A stretch of DNA of 10,557 nucleotides from an uncultured Candidatus Saccharibacteria bacterium (GCA_946480535.1 CAMLKA010000034.1:1-10557); one strand, 5' to 3'. Positions 1 through 5,376 are shown, counted from the first letter of the stretch. Program-made: numbers and translations. The notes: generated by a model from the sequence alone, not told the origin.

Positions 1-3
1 TAT

Positions 4-531
4 ATGACGAAGAACGAAATTATCCAACAATTAACACAAACATATCAAGGAAGTCCGTACATTATTACCGAGACGAAAAAGGGCTTTGACGTTGATATTA
101 ATGTTGCCGACATGGACTGGCTGACAGTGTTTTACCAGAATAAGCTTTCGGTAAAAGTGAAGCTATTTGTCCAGATTGATGAAGCTAAGAAAGGATATTC
201 AGTAGGGCAGAGCATCAATCGCATGGAGTGGAACGGTGGCGTTGGTACAAATGGTGTGCCGTCTTTTAACGCTTCGCTTTCAACCTTTAAAGGGTCTGTA
301 AACATGAAGCGGCTTGAGCTTCAGGGTGGACTCCACAAGGGCGGCGGGGCCTTCAAGGGCTATACACTTGATACAGCGGAGATGGTTTCTCCGGTTGTTG
401 AAGTCTTTGAAAAGAACGGCTATACGCGAAAAATGGACAGCATGACAAAAGTTGGTGTTTGGTTTGCAATTGGTGGAATTATTATCGCACTTCTCGCTGT
501 TGCCATCCCGTTACTATTTATGCCTCGTTAG
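4..531 (+). CDS. Hypothetical protein with C-terminal membrane anchor
   Basis: This 175-residue protein belongs to no family I recognise. Residues 1-148 are soluble in character, with a Gly-rich stretch around residues 78-120 and alternating hydrophobic residues that suggest a beta-rich domain. Residues 151-172 form one strongly hydrophobic segment followed by Met-Pro-Arg, so it should be tail-anchored with its main domain in the cytoplasm; there is no N-terminal signal peptide. The ATG lies 3 nt from the window edge, so its ribosome binding site cannot be seen and a start further upstream is possible. The MazG-like gene begins 7 nt after its stop on the same strand, so the two are probably co-transcribed. 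No function is proposed. Confidence 0.7.
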   Translation: MTKNEIIQQLTQTYQGSPYIITETKKGFDVDINVADMDWLTVFYQNKLSVKVKLFVQIDEAKKGYSVGQSINRMEWNGGVGTNGVPSFNASLSTFKGSVNMKRLELQGGLHKGGGAFKGYTLDTAEMVSPVVEVFEKNGYTRKMDSMTKVGVWFAIGGIIIALLAVAIPLLFMPR

Positions 532-538
532 GAATTGT

Positions 539-850
539 ATGAGCCAAGAAATTCAATCACTGAAAGAATACCAAGAGCTTATTGGAAAGCTCGTTGTTGA
601 ACGTGGCTTCGATGAAGAAACGGTGTCGGAAGTATTTACCTTACTTGTTGAAGAGGTTGGTGAGCTTGCCAAAGCGATTCGCAAGAAAAACGGACAGAAG
701 GTTGATATTTCACGTCGTCAGCATGATATTGAAGAAGAAGCAGCCGATGTATTCTGGCTGCTTCTTGATCTTTGTAATCGCCTCGATATTGATTTGGCGA
801 AAGCCTTTGCCGCAAAAGAAGCAAAGAACGCCACTCGCGTTTGGCAATAG
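539..850 (+). CDS. MazG-like nucleotide pyrophosphohydrolase
   Basis: A 103-residue all-alpha protein of the MazG/dUTPase-like NTP pyrophosphohydrolase superfamily, whose members hydrolyse NTPs or dNTPs to the monophosphate and pyrophosphate and often remove aberrant nucleotides. The metal-binding signature is visible: an EExxE motif (E38, E39, E42 within VEEVGELAKA) and a later ExxD (E67, D70) in an acidic helix. The length fits a single-domain MazG-like protein rather than full tandem MazG. The ATG at 539 was chosen because it follows the upstream gene's stop and an AGGA at 530-533. An in-frame ATG at 452 would lie deep inside the upstream gene. The gene converges with the cupin gene with only 3 nt between stops. 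The substrate cannot be told from sequence. Confidence 0.85.
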   Translation: MSQEIQSLKEYQELIGKLVVERGFDEETVSEVFTLLVEEVGELAKAIRKKNGQKVDISRRQHDIEEEAADVFWLLLDLCNRLDIDLAKAFAAKEAKNATRVWQ

Positions 851-853
851 TTT

Positions 854-1261
854 TTAGTGGTCGTGTTCGGCAGCTTCGGCTTCTGCCTTGGTGACGTGAA
901 CGGTGCCGTGTGGGTGCTCGGCTGGCGCGTAAATTGAGTACAGCTTTAGCGGCTCAGTGCCGGTGTTAATAATATTGTGCCAAACGCCCGCTGGCACAAA
1001 GATGGCGTAATCATCTTCTGCATCCCAGCTTTCAAGTTCGGTCTCGGTTGGTCCCATTTCCACACGGGCCGTACCAGCTTCAATGCGAAGGAATTGGTCG
1101 TGGTCTTCGTGTACCTCAAGGCCGATGTCATCACCTGGCTCGATTGCCATGAGTGTCATTTGTAGGTTGCTGCCCGTCCAGGCAGCGGTGCGGAAGTTGG
1201 TATTTGAAACGGTTAGTTCCTCAATAACAACAACGTAGGGGTTAGGTCCGTGATCTTGCAT
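854..1261 (-). CDS. Cupin-domain protein
   Basis: A 135-residue single-domain cupin, a small cytoplasmic beta-barrel. Cupin motif 1 is seen around residues 47-63, with H51, the following DQF and E61. Motif 2 is residues 90-101 with the pattern P-x-G-x2-H-x3-N (P90, G92, H95, N99). The spacing matches a widespread group of small cupins sharing 'GLEVH', 'DQFLRIE' and 'PAGVWHNIINTG'-like segments, whose reaction is not established. The C-terminal tail is rich in His, Glu and Ala and ends HDH, which could add metal affinity. The start is firm: AAGGAGGA at 1267-1274 lies 5 nt upstream of the ATG. It has its own promoter region and is probably monocistronic. Whether it is an enzyme or a ligand-binding protein is unknown. 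Confidence 0.85.
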   Translation of the reverse strand: MQDHGPNPYVVVIEELTVSNTNFRTAAWTGSNLQMTLMAIEPGDDIGLEVHEDHDQFLRIEAGTARVEMGPTETELESWDAEDDYAIFVPAGVWHNIINTGTEPLKLYSIYAPAEHPHGTVHVTKAEAEAAEHDH

Positions 1262-1266
1262 GTCAT

Positions 1267-1294
1267 TCCTCCTTATTGCTATATATCTATTATA
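1267..1294 (-). promoter_or_regulatory. Promoter -10 and ribosome binding site of the cupin gene
   Basis: On the minus strand a perfect TATAAT lies at 1289-1294, and a full AAGGAGGA Shine-Dalgarno at 1267-1274, 5 nt from the start codon. No convincing -35 is seen 16-18 nt upstream. The 13 nt 1282-1294 recur exactly at 2496-2508 in the promoter of another minus-strand gene. Confidence 0.6.
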
Positions 1295-1305
1295 GCCCAG
1301 CTGTT

Positions 1306-1314
1306 TGGTATAAT
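1306..1314 (+). promoter_or_regulatory. Extended -10 promoter of tRNA-Arg
   Basis: TGG followed by TATAAT (1309-1314) matches the extended -10 element TGnTATAAT, which can work without a good -35; none is evident here. Transcription would begin near 1321, about 27 nt before the mature tRNA. It diverges from the cupin promoter about 15 nt away. Confidence 0.6.
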
Positions 1315-1323
1315 TACAGATAC

Positions 1324-1341
1324 GCGCTACCGTTTTAGCGC
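1324..1341 (+). other. Leader hairpin just upstream of the tRNA
   Basis: GCGCTA (1324-1329) pairs perfectly with TAGCGC (1336-1341) around a 6-nt loop, CCGTTT. The stem ends 6 nt before the first tRNA base and would lie in the 5' leader if transcription starts near 1321. No T-tract follows, so it is not a terminator. It may help separate the leader from the tRNA fold for RNase P, which is inference. Confidence 0.5.
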
Positions 1342-1347
1342 AGGTAT

Positions 1348-1424
1348 GCCCCGGTAGCTCAGTTGGATAGAGCAGAGGACTTCTAAGCCTAAGGTCGCTG
1401 GTTCAAATCCAGCCCGGGGTACCA
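1348..1424 (+). tRNA. tRNA-Arg (anticodon UCU)
   Basis: A full 77-nt cloverleaf with encoded CCA. The acceptor arm GCCCCGG pairs with CCGGGGT, giving a G1-U72 wobble and six Watson-Crick pairs. The D-stem is GCTC/GAGC with an AGTTGGATA loop; the T-stem is GCTGG/CCAGC with loop TTCAAAT; the variable loop is AGGTC. The anticodon loop CTTCTAA (1380-1386) puts TCT at 1382-1384, reading AGA and AGG. A20 in the D-loop, C35 and discriminator A73 agree with arginine identity. The anticodon stem is weak: GAGGA against GCCTA gives three Watson-Crick pairs flanked by G27-A43 and A31-G39 mismatches. Confidence 0.93.
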
Positions 1425-1465
1425 CGTAGTTTATGAGAGGCAACTCTATAAGTGGGATATGAAAT

Positions 1466-1960
1466 ATGGAATTATTTGATTTAGTTGATAAAAACGACAC
1501 CGTCATAGGCGTGACTCATAAGCAAAAAGCCCATACGGATGGAGATATTCACCGGGTAGCAGCGGTATACGTATTCGATAGCCAGGGCAGGCTTTATGTT
1601 CAGGTTCACAAAAAGAGTGGCGGACTTTTAGATCACTCAATCGGCGGACATATCATGCAAGGTGAAAGCTACGCTGACGGCGCGGCTCGCGAGGCTTCCG
1701 AAGAGTTGGGAATTACACAGCCACTCGAAGAGGTGAGTGTTTTCTACTCAGACGAAGGCCCTACTATGCAACATATGTTTGGACTGTATAGCTGCGTTGC
1801 CGATCCTGAATGGGAGTTTGTGCCGAACGATGAAGTAGGCGAGATTATCCCAATGACTCTTGAGGACATTAGGGTACTTATGGAGAGTGATCCACGGAAA
1901 TTCACGGGCGGATTTATTAATACAATGCGAGAGTATTCACGTTTAAAAACCGGTGAGTAA
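1466..1960 (+). CDS. Nudix hydrolase
   Basis: A 164-residue Nudix-superfamily protein, which would cleave a nucleoside diphosphate linked to another moiety using Mg2+. The Nudix box is complete at residues 61-83 and fits G-x5-E-x7-REUxEExGU: G61, E67, R75, E76, E79, E80, G82, I83. The N-terminal segment (FDLVDKNDTVIG, then a basic stretch and HRVAAVYVF) resembles the IDI/YfcD-like branch, but true isopentenyl-diphosphate isomerase residues were not established. The substrate is open. It lies 41 nt after the tRNA with no clear terminator between, so read-through transcription is possible. No strong Shine-Dalgarno precedes the ATG, only GTGGG at 1452-1456. It converges with the next gene, with 7 nt between stops. 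Confidence 0.9.
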   Translation: MELFDLVDKNDTVIGVTHKQKAHTDGDIHRVAAVYVFDSQGRLYVQVHKKSGGLLDHSIGGHIMQGESYADGAAREASEELGITQPLEEVSVFYSDEGPTMQHMFGLYSCVADPEWEFVPNDEVGEIIPMTLEDIRVLMESDPRKFTGGFINTMREYSRLKTGE

Positions 1961-1967
1961 CGGCGTT

Positions 1968-2456
1968 TTAAGACTCGTTCGGAACAATCAATAGGTCGAC
2001 AACTTCCTCTATGAGGCCTGTCTCATCTTCGGTGGGAGAGTCTGCTTCTGTATCACTAGGTGGTTGAGGTGTGGCTGGAGCGGGCTCTTGTGTCTCCTCG
2101 GCTGGAGTGGTTGGCTGAGTCGCTGCAGGTGATTGCTCTGCGGGAGTATTTGTTTGCGGAGATGAAGATTGCGCACGGTGAGAAGTGGCTGTCCAAGAGG
2201 CGTCAGCTTGTGAAGATCCTTGACTCGCTTCTGGCGCTGGGTCTTCGGTTGCCGCTGGCTGAGAGCTGGTTGGCTGCTCGTCATTCTGAGCGACTTCACT
2301 TGCCTCCTTTTGTTGCCAGGGAGTATTAGCAAGTATGTGGTTGAGGTTGGCGTGATTACTGGCAAGAAGTGTGACGGCGAGTGCGAAGCTACCAATAAAC
2401 GCTGCCCCACCATATATAAGTTTTCGTTTCGGATATCGTTTTTTTATCATCAACAT
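1968..2456 (-). CDS. Membrane-anchored protein with Pro/Thr/Ser/Ala/Glu-rich tail
   Basis: A 162-residue protein with a basic N-terminus (KKRYPKRK, residues 5-12), a hydrophobic segment at about 13-32, and about 100 residues of low-complexity sequence dominated by Pro, Thr, Ser, Ala, Gln and Glu. A short hydrophobic stretch (about 149-158) lies near the C-terminus. By the positive-inside rule the tail should lie outside the cell. It looks like a surface spacer or an anchored extracellular linker; no catalytic domain, Cys lipobox or LPxTG-type sorting motif is visible. AAAGGAG at 2464-2470, 7 nt upstream, supports the ATG at 2456 over the in-frame ATG at 2450. Disordered composition prevents assignment to a family. 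Confidence 0.75.
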   Translation of the reverse strand: MLMIKKRYPKRKLIYGGAAFIGSFALAVTLLASNHANLNHILANTPWQQKEASEVAQNDEQPTSSQPAATEDPAPEASQGSSQADASWTATSHRAQSSSPQTNTPAEQSPAATQPTTPAEETQEPAPATPQPPSDTEADSPTEDETGLIEEVVDLLIVPNES

Positions 2457-2463
2457 TAGATTT

Positions 2464-2508
2464 CTCCTTTGTTTACGAATTGACGTTATCCCACCTATAT
2501 CTATTATA
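2464..2508 (-). promoter_or_regulatory. Promoter -10 and ribosome binding site of the Pro/Thr-rich protein gene
   Basis: On the minus strand TATAAT lies at 2503-2508 and AAAGGAG at 2464-2470. Upstream, TTGATA (2522-2527) looks like a -35 but is only 13 nt from the -10, so the -35 is uncertain. The 13 nt 2496-2508 are identical to the cupin promoter. Confidence 0.5.
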
Positions 2509-2573
2509 CAATGTTATTTACTATCAATAAAATTTGTGGTATAAAGCTTATGCTTATATTCTTGCGCTGATTC

Positions 2574-2622
2574 TTGTGAAAAAGAGGGAAGTGCTAAAAT
2601 AGAACTATAACCTAACGGGAGG
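2574..2622 (+). promoter_or_regulatory. Extended -10 promoter and RBS of the YggT-HD-nucleotidyltransferase unit
   Basis: TGC followed by TAAAAT (2592-2600) is an extended -10 element; TTGTGA at 2574-2579 is a possible -35 with a short 15-nt spacer. GGGAGG at 2617-2622 is the Shine-Dalgarno and lies 6 nt before the ATG at 2629. This excludes the ATG at 2623, which overlaps it. Confidence 0.55.
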
Positions 2623-2628
2623 ATGTGT

Positions 2629-3024
2629 ATGCAAGAAACACAGCAAACGACAGAGGTGAAGGAATCAGCAACAGATGTCGATGGAGCTCAAGTGGAGCAG
2701 CGCACTGTCAGCAAAGTAGAGCGCACACCGGGGGTGATTATGGCGCAGCGAATCATCTGGTTCGTGGTTGGTTTAATCAATATTCTGCTCGCCACTCGTT
2801 TTGTCTTACTACTTTTAGGGGCAAACCTTGACGCCGGGTTTGTCGAGTTTATTTATACGATCACAAACCCGCTCGTCGCACCATTTGTTGGAATCTTTGG
2901 AACGCCAACCTACGGTCAGTTTATGTTTGACTGGAGTAGCCTGCTGGCGATTATTGTCTACTCATTGATTGCATGGGGTATTGTGAAGGCCATGACGCTC
3001 TCTCGCCCGCAAGACGAAATCTAG
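2629..3024 (+). CDS. YggT-family integral membrane protein
   Basis: A 131-residue protein with a charged, probably disordered cytosolic N-terminus (1-38) and two membrane segments at about 42-64 and 103-124. Features seen in YggT-family proteins are visible: an Arg in the first helix region (R57, before VLLLLG) and the loop TNPLVAPFVGIFG (79-91) between the helices. YggT proteins are small two-helix membrane proteins of poorly defined role, reported in contexts of cell division, osmotic stress and chromosome organisation. Family members are often about 90-100 residues; the extra length here is the polar N-terminal extension. The start at 2629 is set by the GGGAGG spacing. The HD gene follows 9 nt downstream. 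Confidence 0.8.
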   Translation: MQETQQTTEVKESATDVDGAQVEQRTVSKVERTPGVIMAQRIIWFVVGLINILLATRFVLLLLGANLDAGFVEFIYTITNPLVAPFVGIFGTPTYGQFMFDWSSLLAIIVYSLIAWGIVKAMTLSRPQDEI

Positions 3025-3033
3025 ATTGTGCTT

Positions 3034-3777
3034 ATGTTTGCCGTTGCGGAAGGTGTGTATGATACTACAAGTATGAAGTATCAACGATTCAGTGCGCCGC
3101 ACGTCGATACGTTTCAGCCCGACCAGGTTGAGGAGTATATTGCGGCCGCTCAAGGCCATTACACTGACACCTACCGCTACCACAACTGGAGCCATGCCGT
3201 TTCCGTTATGGAAGGTGTGGACACAATCGCTGATAAACTCGAGGCTCAGGGTATTAAGATTGCGCGTAACACGCTGCGTATTGCCGCTGCGTGGCATGAC
3301 GCTGGGTATCACAGGAATCATGCGGCTCTCGACTTCTCAACAAAAGAGGAATACTCAGCGGCGCTCCTGGGAGACTACCTCCAGGATAAGCCAGTAACTA
3401 ATCTGCAGCGAAACTTAATGCAGACGGCCATCATTGCTACCTGGCACCACCATGCAGAACTGCGTACGCCTCCGCAGATTATTCTTCACCGTGCCGACAT
3501 TGCGAACATTGGTGGGCCGGCTGACGCTTTTATTGAAAACAATATATTGTTACTTCAAGAAGCGCGCCACAAAGGTGTGTATCCTTCTTGGAGGCAACAT
3601 CTTGCACAGACCGATTCTTTTGTTCGCCTGCTCGTTGCTGAACATGATTACGAGTCGCTCCTTCAAGATGTGCAACCAAATGATCCTACGGTAGATGTTT
3701 ATGATGAGCCGTTTGGTGTTGCTGCACTGAGGAATCTCGACGCACTCCATGGCATAGATGAACCAAAGGGAAGGTAG
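3034..3777 (+). CDS. HD-domain metal-dependent phosphohydrolase
   Basis: A 247-residue soluble protein of the HD superfamily. Numbered from this ATG, the metal ligands are visible as H54 in YHNWSH (49-54), the H88-D89 doublet in AAWHDAGY, a TWHHH cluster (137-140 region) and D155 in RADIANIGG. The order and spacing resemble the predicted HD superfamily phosphohydrolases of the COG4339 type, which are presumed to cleave phosphate esters of nucleotides; the substrate is unknown. The start is uncertain. GTG at 3028, ATG at 3034 and ATG at 3073 are all in frame and none has a good Shine-Dalgarno, so translation may depend on coupling to the YggT gene, which stops at 3024. The domain lies wholly downstream of all three candidates. 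Confidence 0.85.
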   Translation: MFAVAEGVYDTTSMKYQRFSAPHVDTFQPDQVEEYIAAAQGHYTDTYRYHNWSHAVSVMEGVDTIADKLEAQGIKIARNTLRIAAAWHDAGYHRNHAALDFSTKEEYSAALLGDYLQDKPVTNLQRNLMQTAIIATWHHHAELRTPPQIILHRADIANIGGPADAFIENNILLLQEARHKGVYPSWRQHLAQTDSFVRLLVAEHDYESLLQDVQPNDPTVDVYDEPFGVAALRNLDALHGIDEPKGR

Positions 3778-3780
3778 AAT

Positions 3781-4224
3781 ATGGAATATCAAAAAAATGA
3801 AGAAGTAAGTGCGCTCGAGCAGCTAAAAGCTCTCGGCCTCCCAGAAGGCCAGTTTATGGTAATGGGGAGTGGTATTTTAGATGCGCTAGGAATTCGCCAA
3901 GCCGGCGACGCTGATGTCGTTGTGAGCGCGGCGGTTTACGCGCAGCTGCAGGAAATGGGTTGGCAGGAGCGAATTTTTCGCAGTGGCGATATCGAGCAGC
4001 TTGGTCTCGAGGAAGGTCCGTTCCAGGTGTTTCAAGATTGGACGGATGATGACGGTGTTCGTAAGCCTTTCGAACTTTTGGTGCAGGATGCCGATGTTGT
4101 TGATGGTGTTGCCTATAACTCACTCGACAAACTCTACAATTACAAGGTGCGACGTGGACTTGATAAGGACTTAAAAGACCTCGAACGTATCGATGAATAT
4201 CGCGCAAGCAAAGAGGCCGTCTAA
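3781..4224 (+). CDS. Nucleotidyltransferase-fold protein
   Basis: A 147-residue protein resembling the small nucleotidyltransferase-like proteins (MNT/AbiEii-like fold). The N-terminal half has FMVMGSGILDALGIRQAGDADVV-type sequence, with G29-S30 followed by D43-x-D45, the expected nucleotide and metal site. The C-terminal half ends in a helix with a K-x-x-R...LDKDLKDLERI pattern (about residues 122-138), typical of these proteins. A third carboxylate is likely among E98, D103 and D105 but cannot be fixed. It begins 3 nt after the HD gene with GGGAAGG at 3768-3774, so the two are translated from one mRNA. The last codons form one arm of the terminator. The substrate is unknown. No HEPN partner adjoins it, which argues against a classical MNT-HEPN toxin pair. 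Confidence 0.7.
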   Translation: MEYQKNEEVSALEQLKALGLPEGQFMVMGSGILDALGIRQAGDADVVVSAAVYAQLQEMGWQERIFRSGDIEQLGLEEGPFQVFQDWTDDDGVRKPFELLVQDADVVDGVAYNSLDKLYNYKVRRGLDKDLKDLERIDEYRASKEAV

Positions 4225-4237
4225 GCGGCCTCTTTTT
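4211..4237 (+). terminator. Intrinsic terminator overlapping the end of the nucleotidyltransferase gene
   Basis: AAGAGGCCG (4211-4219) pairs perfectly with CGGCCTCTT (4226-4234) around a 6-nt loop that holds the TAA stop, followed by T4235-T4237. Read on the minus strand the same stem is followed by TTTGC, so it could weakly block antisense read-through, although it lies beyond the end of the minus-strand gene at 4252. Confidence 0.85.
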
Positions 4238-4251
4238 GATAGTCCCTTTTA

Positions 4252-4461
4252 CTAAGGCTGGGTACTTGGCTGTACCTGAACATTTTCAGGGGCGTCGACA
4301 TTAATCGTTTCGGTGCTGCCGCCATTAAACATATTTGCTCCGCCAAAAACGAAGAATAGAATAATCAGCACTGCAATAACGATAAGTGCAATCAGCCAGC
4401 CATACGATGAGTTACGGCGATCACCTTCTACTACAACTGTGTCTCGTTCTCGTTCTACCAT
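4252..4461 (-). CDS. Small single-pass membrane protein
   Basis: A 69-residue protein I do not recognise. The N-terminus is charged (residues 1-18, with R4, R6, R15, R16), then comes one membrane helix at about 20-40, a Gly/Asn-rich stretch and a polar, Pro/Gln/Glu-containing tail. The positive-inside rule puts the tail outside the cell. AAAGGAG at 4469-4475, 7 nt from the ATG, gives a firm start. It stands alone between a terminator and a divergent promoter region and is likely monocistronic. Function is unknown. Confidence 0.75.
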   Translation of the reverse strand: MVERERDTVVVEGDRRNSSYGWLIALIVIAVLIILFFVFGGANMFNGGSTETINVDAPENVQVQPSTQP

Positions 4462-4468
4462 ATCGTTT

Positions 4469-4498
4469 CTCCTTTATCTTACTGATAGCTACATTATA
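4469..4498 (-). promoter_or_regulatory. Promoter -10 and RBS of the small membrane protein gene
   Basis: On the minus strand TATAAT lies at 4493-4498 directly after a run of T, and AAAGGAG at 4469-4475. No clear -35 is seen at the right distance. The rest of the gap to 4585 holds the upstream region of the divergent gene, without a convincing promoter of its own. Confidence 0.5.
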
Positions 4499-4584
4499 AA
4501 AAACCTTTTTTTGCGTGTATGTTAAATATCTCACAGCCTTCGCGTATTAGTCTGTTGATAATAAGACATACAAAAGGAGAAGGT

Positions 4585-4791
4585 ATGAGAAAAACGCAGC
4601 AACATCGAAAAGCGAACGTAGATCGGTTGGAGAAGAAGTACGTTAAAAGAGTACAGCTCCACGCATTTAAACGAGAAAATAAGACGATCAAGCAGGAATT
4701 GCATGCAATGCAGGGGATGAACCTTGGTCGACTTCAGGATGGTGACTCTGGTTTCTTTGAAATGCCCGATTACCGTGCAGCTTATTCATAG
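4585..4791 (+). CDS. Small basic hypothetical protein
   Basis: A 68-residue protein of unknown function. Residues 1-42 are highly basic (many Lys, Arg, His) and predicted helical, possibly a short coiled coil or nucleic-acid-binding helix. Residues 43-68 are different: MNLGRLQDGDSGFFEMP, then an aromatic end. There is no membrane segment. The start at 4585 is set by AAGGAG (ending 4579, 5 nt upstream). An in-frame ATG at 4519 would add 22 residues across the promoter region and lacks a ribosome binding site. A strong terminator follows the stop. Being small and basic it could be an RNA- or DNA-binding protein, but this is only composition. Confidence 0.65.
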   Translation: MRKTQQHRKANVDRLEKKYVKRVQLHAFKRENKTIKQELHAMQGMNLGRLQDGDSGFFEMPDYRAAYS

Positions 4792-4814
4792 AACCCTTGC
4801 ACCTGTGGTTCTAT
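4788..4814 (+). repeat. Inverted repeat spanning the stop codon of the small basic protein gene
   Basis: ATAGAACC (4788-4795) and GGTTCTAT (4807-4814) are perfect complements around an 11-nt loop. The TAG stop lies in the left arm. AAAA, not a T-tract, follows, and the terminator hairpin starts at the very next base, so this may be an mRNA 3'-end stabilising stem rather than a terminator. Confidence 0.5.
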
Positions 4815-4845
4815 AAAAGACTTCGCCCTCCGCGGAGTCTTTTCT
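4815..4845 (+). terminator. Intrinsic terminator
   Basis: AAAAGACTTCGC (4815-4826) pairs with GCGGAGTCTTTT (4832-4843), 12 pairs including one T-G wobble, around the 5-nt loop CCTCC. The T-run is the 3' arm of the stem itself. It isolates the small basic gene from the flavin operon. Confidence 0.85.
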
Positions 4846-4846
4846 G

Positions 4847-4874
4847 TATACTAAGGAAAGTAAATAAGTGGGGG
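4847..4874 (+). promoter_or_regulatory. Probable promoter -10 and RBS of the flavin operon
   Basis: TATACT at 4847-4852 follows the terminator immediately and lacks a good -35. Transcription would start around 4859. A G-rich Shine-Dalgarno (4870-4874) lies 4 nt before the ATG at 4879. Confidence 0.4.
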
Positions 4875-4878
4875 ATAC

Positions 4879-5376
4879 ATGGAGCAAAAACCGAAATTAC
4901 AGCCAGCTATTGCGGCACTGATTGTTATTGTACTTGTGGGAATTGTGGCGTCGGTTGCAATTGTGGTTGCAAATAATTCAAATGGCGACAAGACCACTTC
5001 AACCACCGAGGAATTTAATCATGAGACGCACCAGCACGCTCCGAGTGATGATCCAACCGTCGATTCAACAGATATATCAGAATATAAAGATGGTACCTAT
5101 TCTGCAACGGGCACCTACTTGTCTCCTGGCGGCCGAGAATCAATTGAGCTGACCGTCACCATTAAAGACGGTGTTATTACTGACACGTCACTCGTAAAGA
5201 ATGCAACGAGCACCGAAGCGAAAGAATACCAGGGCCATTTTGAACACTCGTACAAAGAACTTGTTATAGGGAAGAAGGTGAACGGACTTTCACTTACCCG
5301 TGTTGCCGGCTCATCACTGACGTCTGGCGGATTTAATGAAGCGCTCGATGAAATCCGAGACGACGCCCGCGCTTAA
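4879..5376 (+). CDS. Membrane-anchored FMN-binding domain protein
   Basis: A 165-residue protein with one N-terminal membrane segment (about 9-31), a polar, His- and Asp-containing linker (32-68) and an FMN-binding-like domain (about 70-160) like those of NqrC/RnfG and small electron carriers. DGTYSATGTY, VTIKDGVITD and LTSGGFNEALDEI are the recognisable signatures. Lys residues before the helix and acidic residues after it predict the domain outside the cell. In flavinylated relatives FMN is joined to a Thr or Ser in a D-x-x-[ST]-G-A-[TS] motif; here the matching segment is TRVAGSS (140-146), so S146 would be the acceptor, in a degenerate motif. It overlaps apbE and heads a three-gene redox operon. 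Likely role: outer electron carrier or acceptor. Confidence 0.85.
   Translation: MEQKPKLQPAIAALIVIVLVGIVASVAIVVANNSNGDKTTSTTEEFNHETHQHAPSDDPTVDSTDISEYKDGTYSATGTYLSPGGRESIELTVTIKDGVITDTSLVKNATSTEAKEYQGHFEHSYKELVIGKKVNGLSLTRVAGSSLTSGGFNEALDEIRDDARA

Noticed and set aside
452..538. Upstream in-frame extension of the MazG-like gene from the ATG at 452
   Set aside because: It would overlap the upstream gene by 80 nt in another frame and its translation does not resemble the family; the ATG at 539 begins right after the neighbour's stop and gives a normal length.
1436..1447. AGAG-GCAA-CTCT mini-hairpin downstream of the tRNA as a terminator
   Set aside because: The stem has only 4 bp and no T-tract follows; it is too weak to call as a terminator.
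3781..4224. A toxin-antitoxin pair of MNT-HEPN type
   Set aside because: The neighbouring genes encode an HD hydrolase and a single-pass membrane protein; no HEPN-like R-x4-6-H protein adjoins it.
4519..4584. Upstream start for the small basic protein
   Set aside because: AAGGAG spacing favours the ATG at 4585; the extra 22 codons lie in the divergent promoter region.
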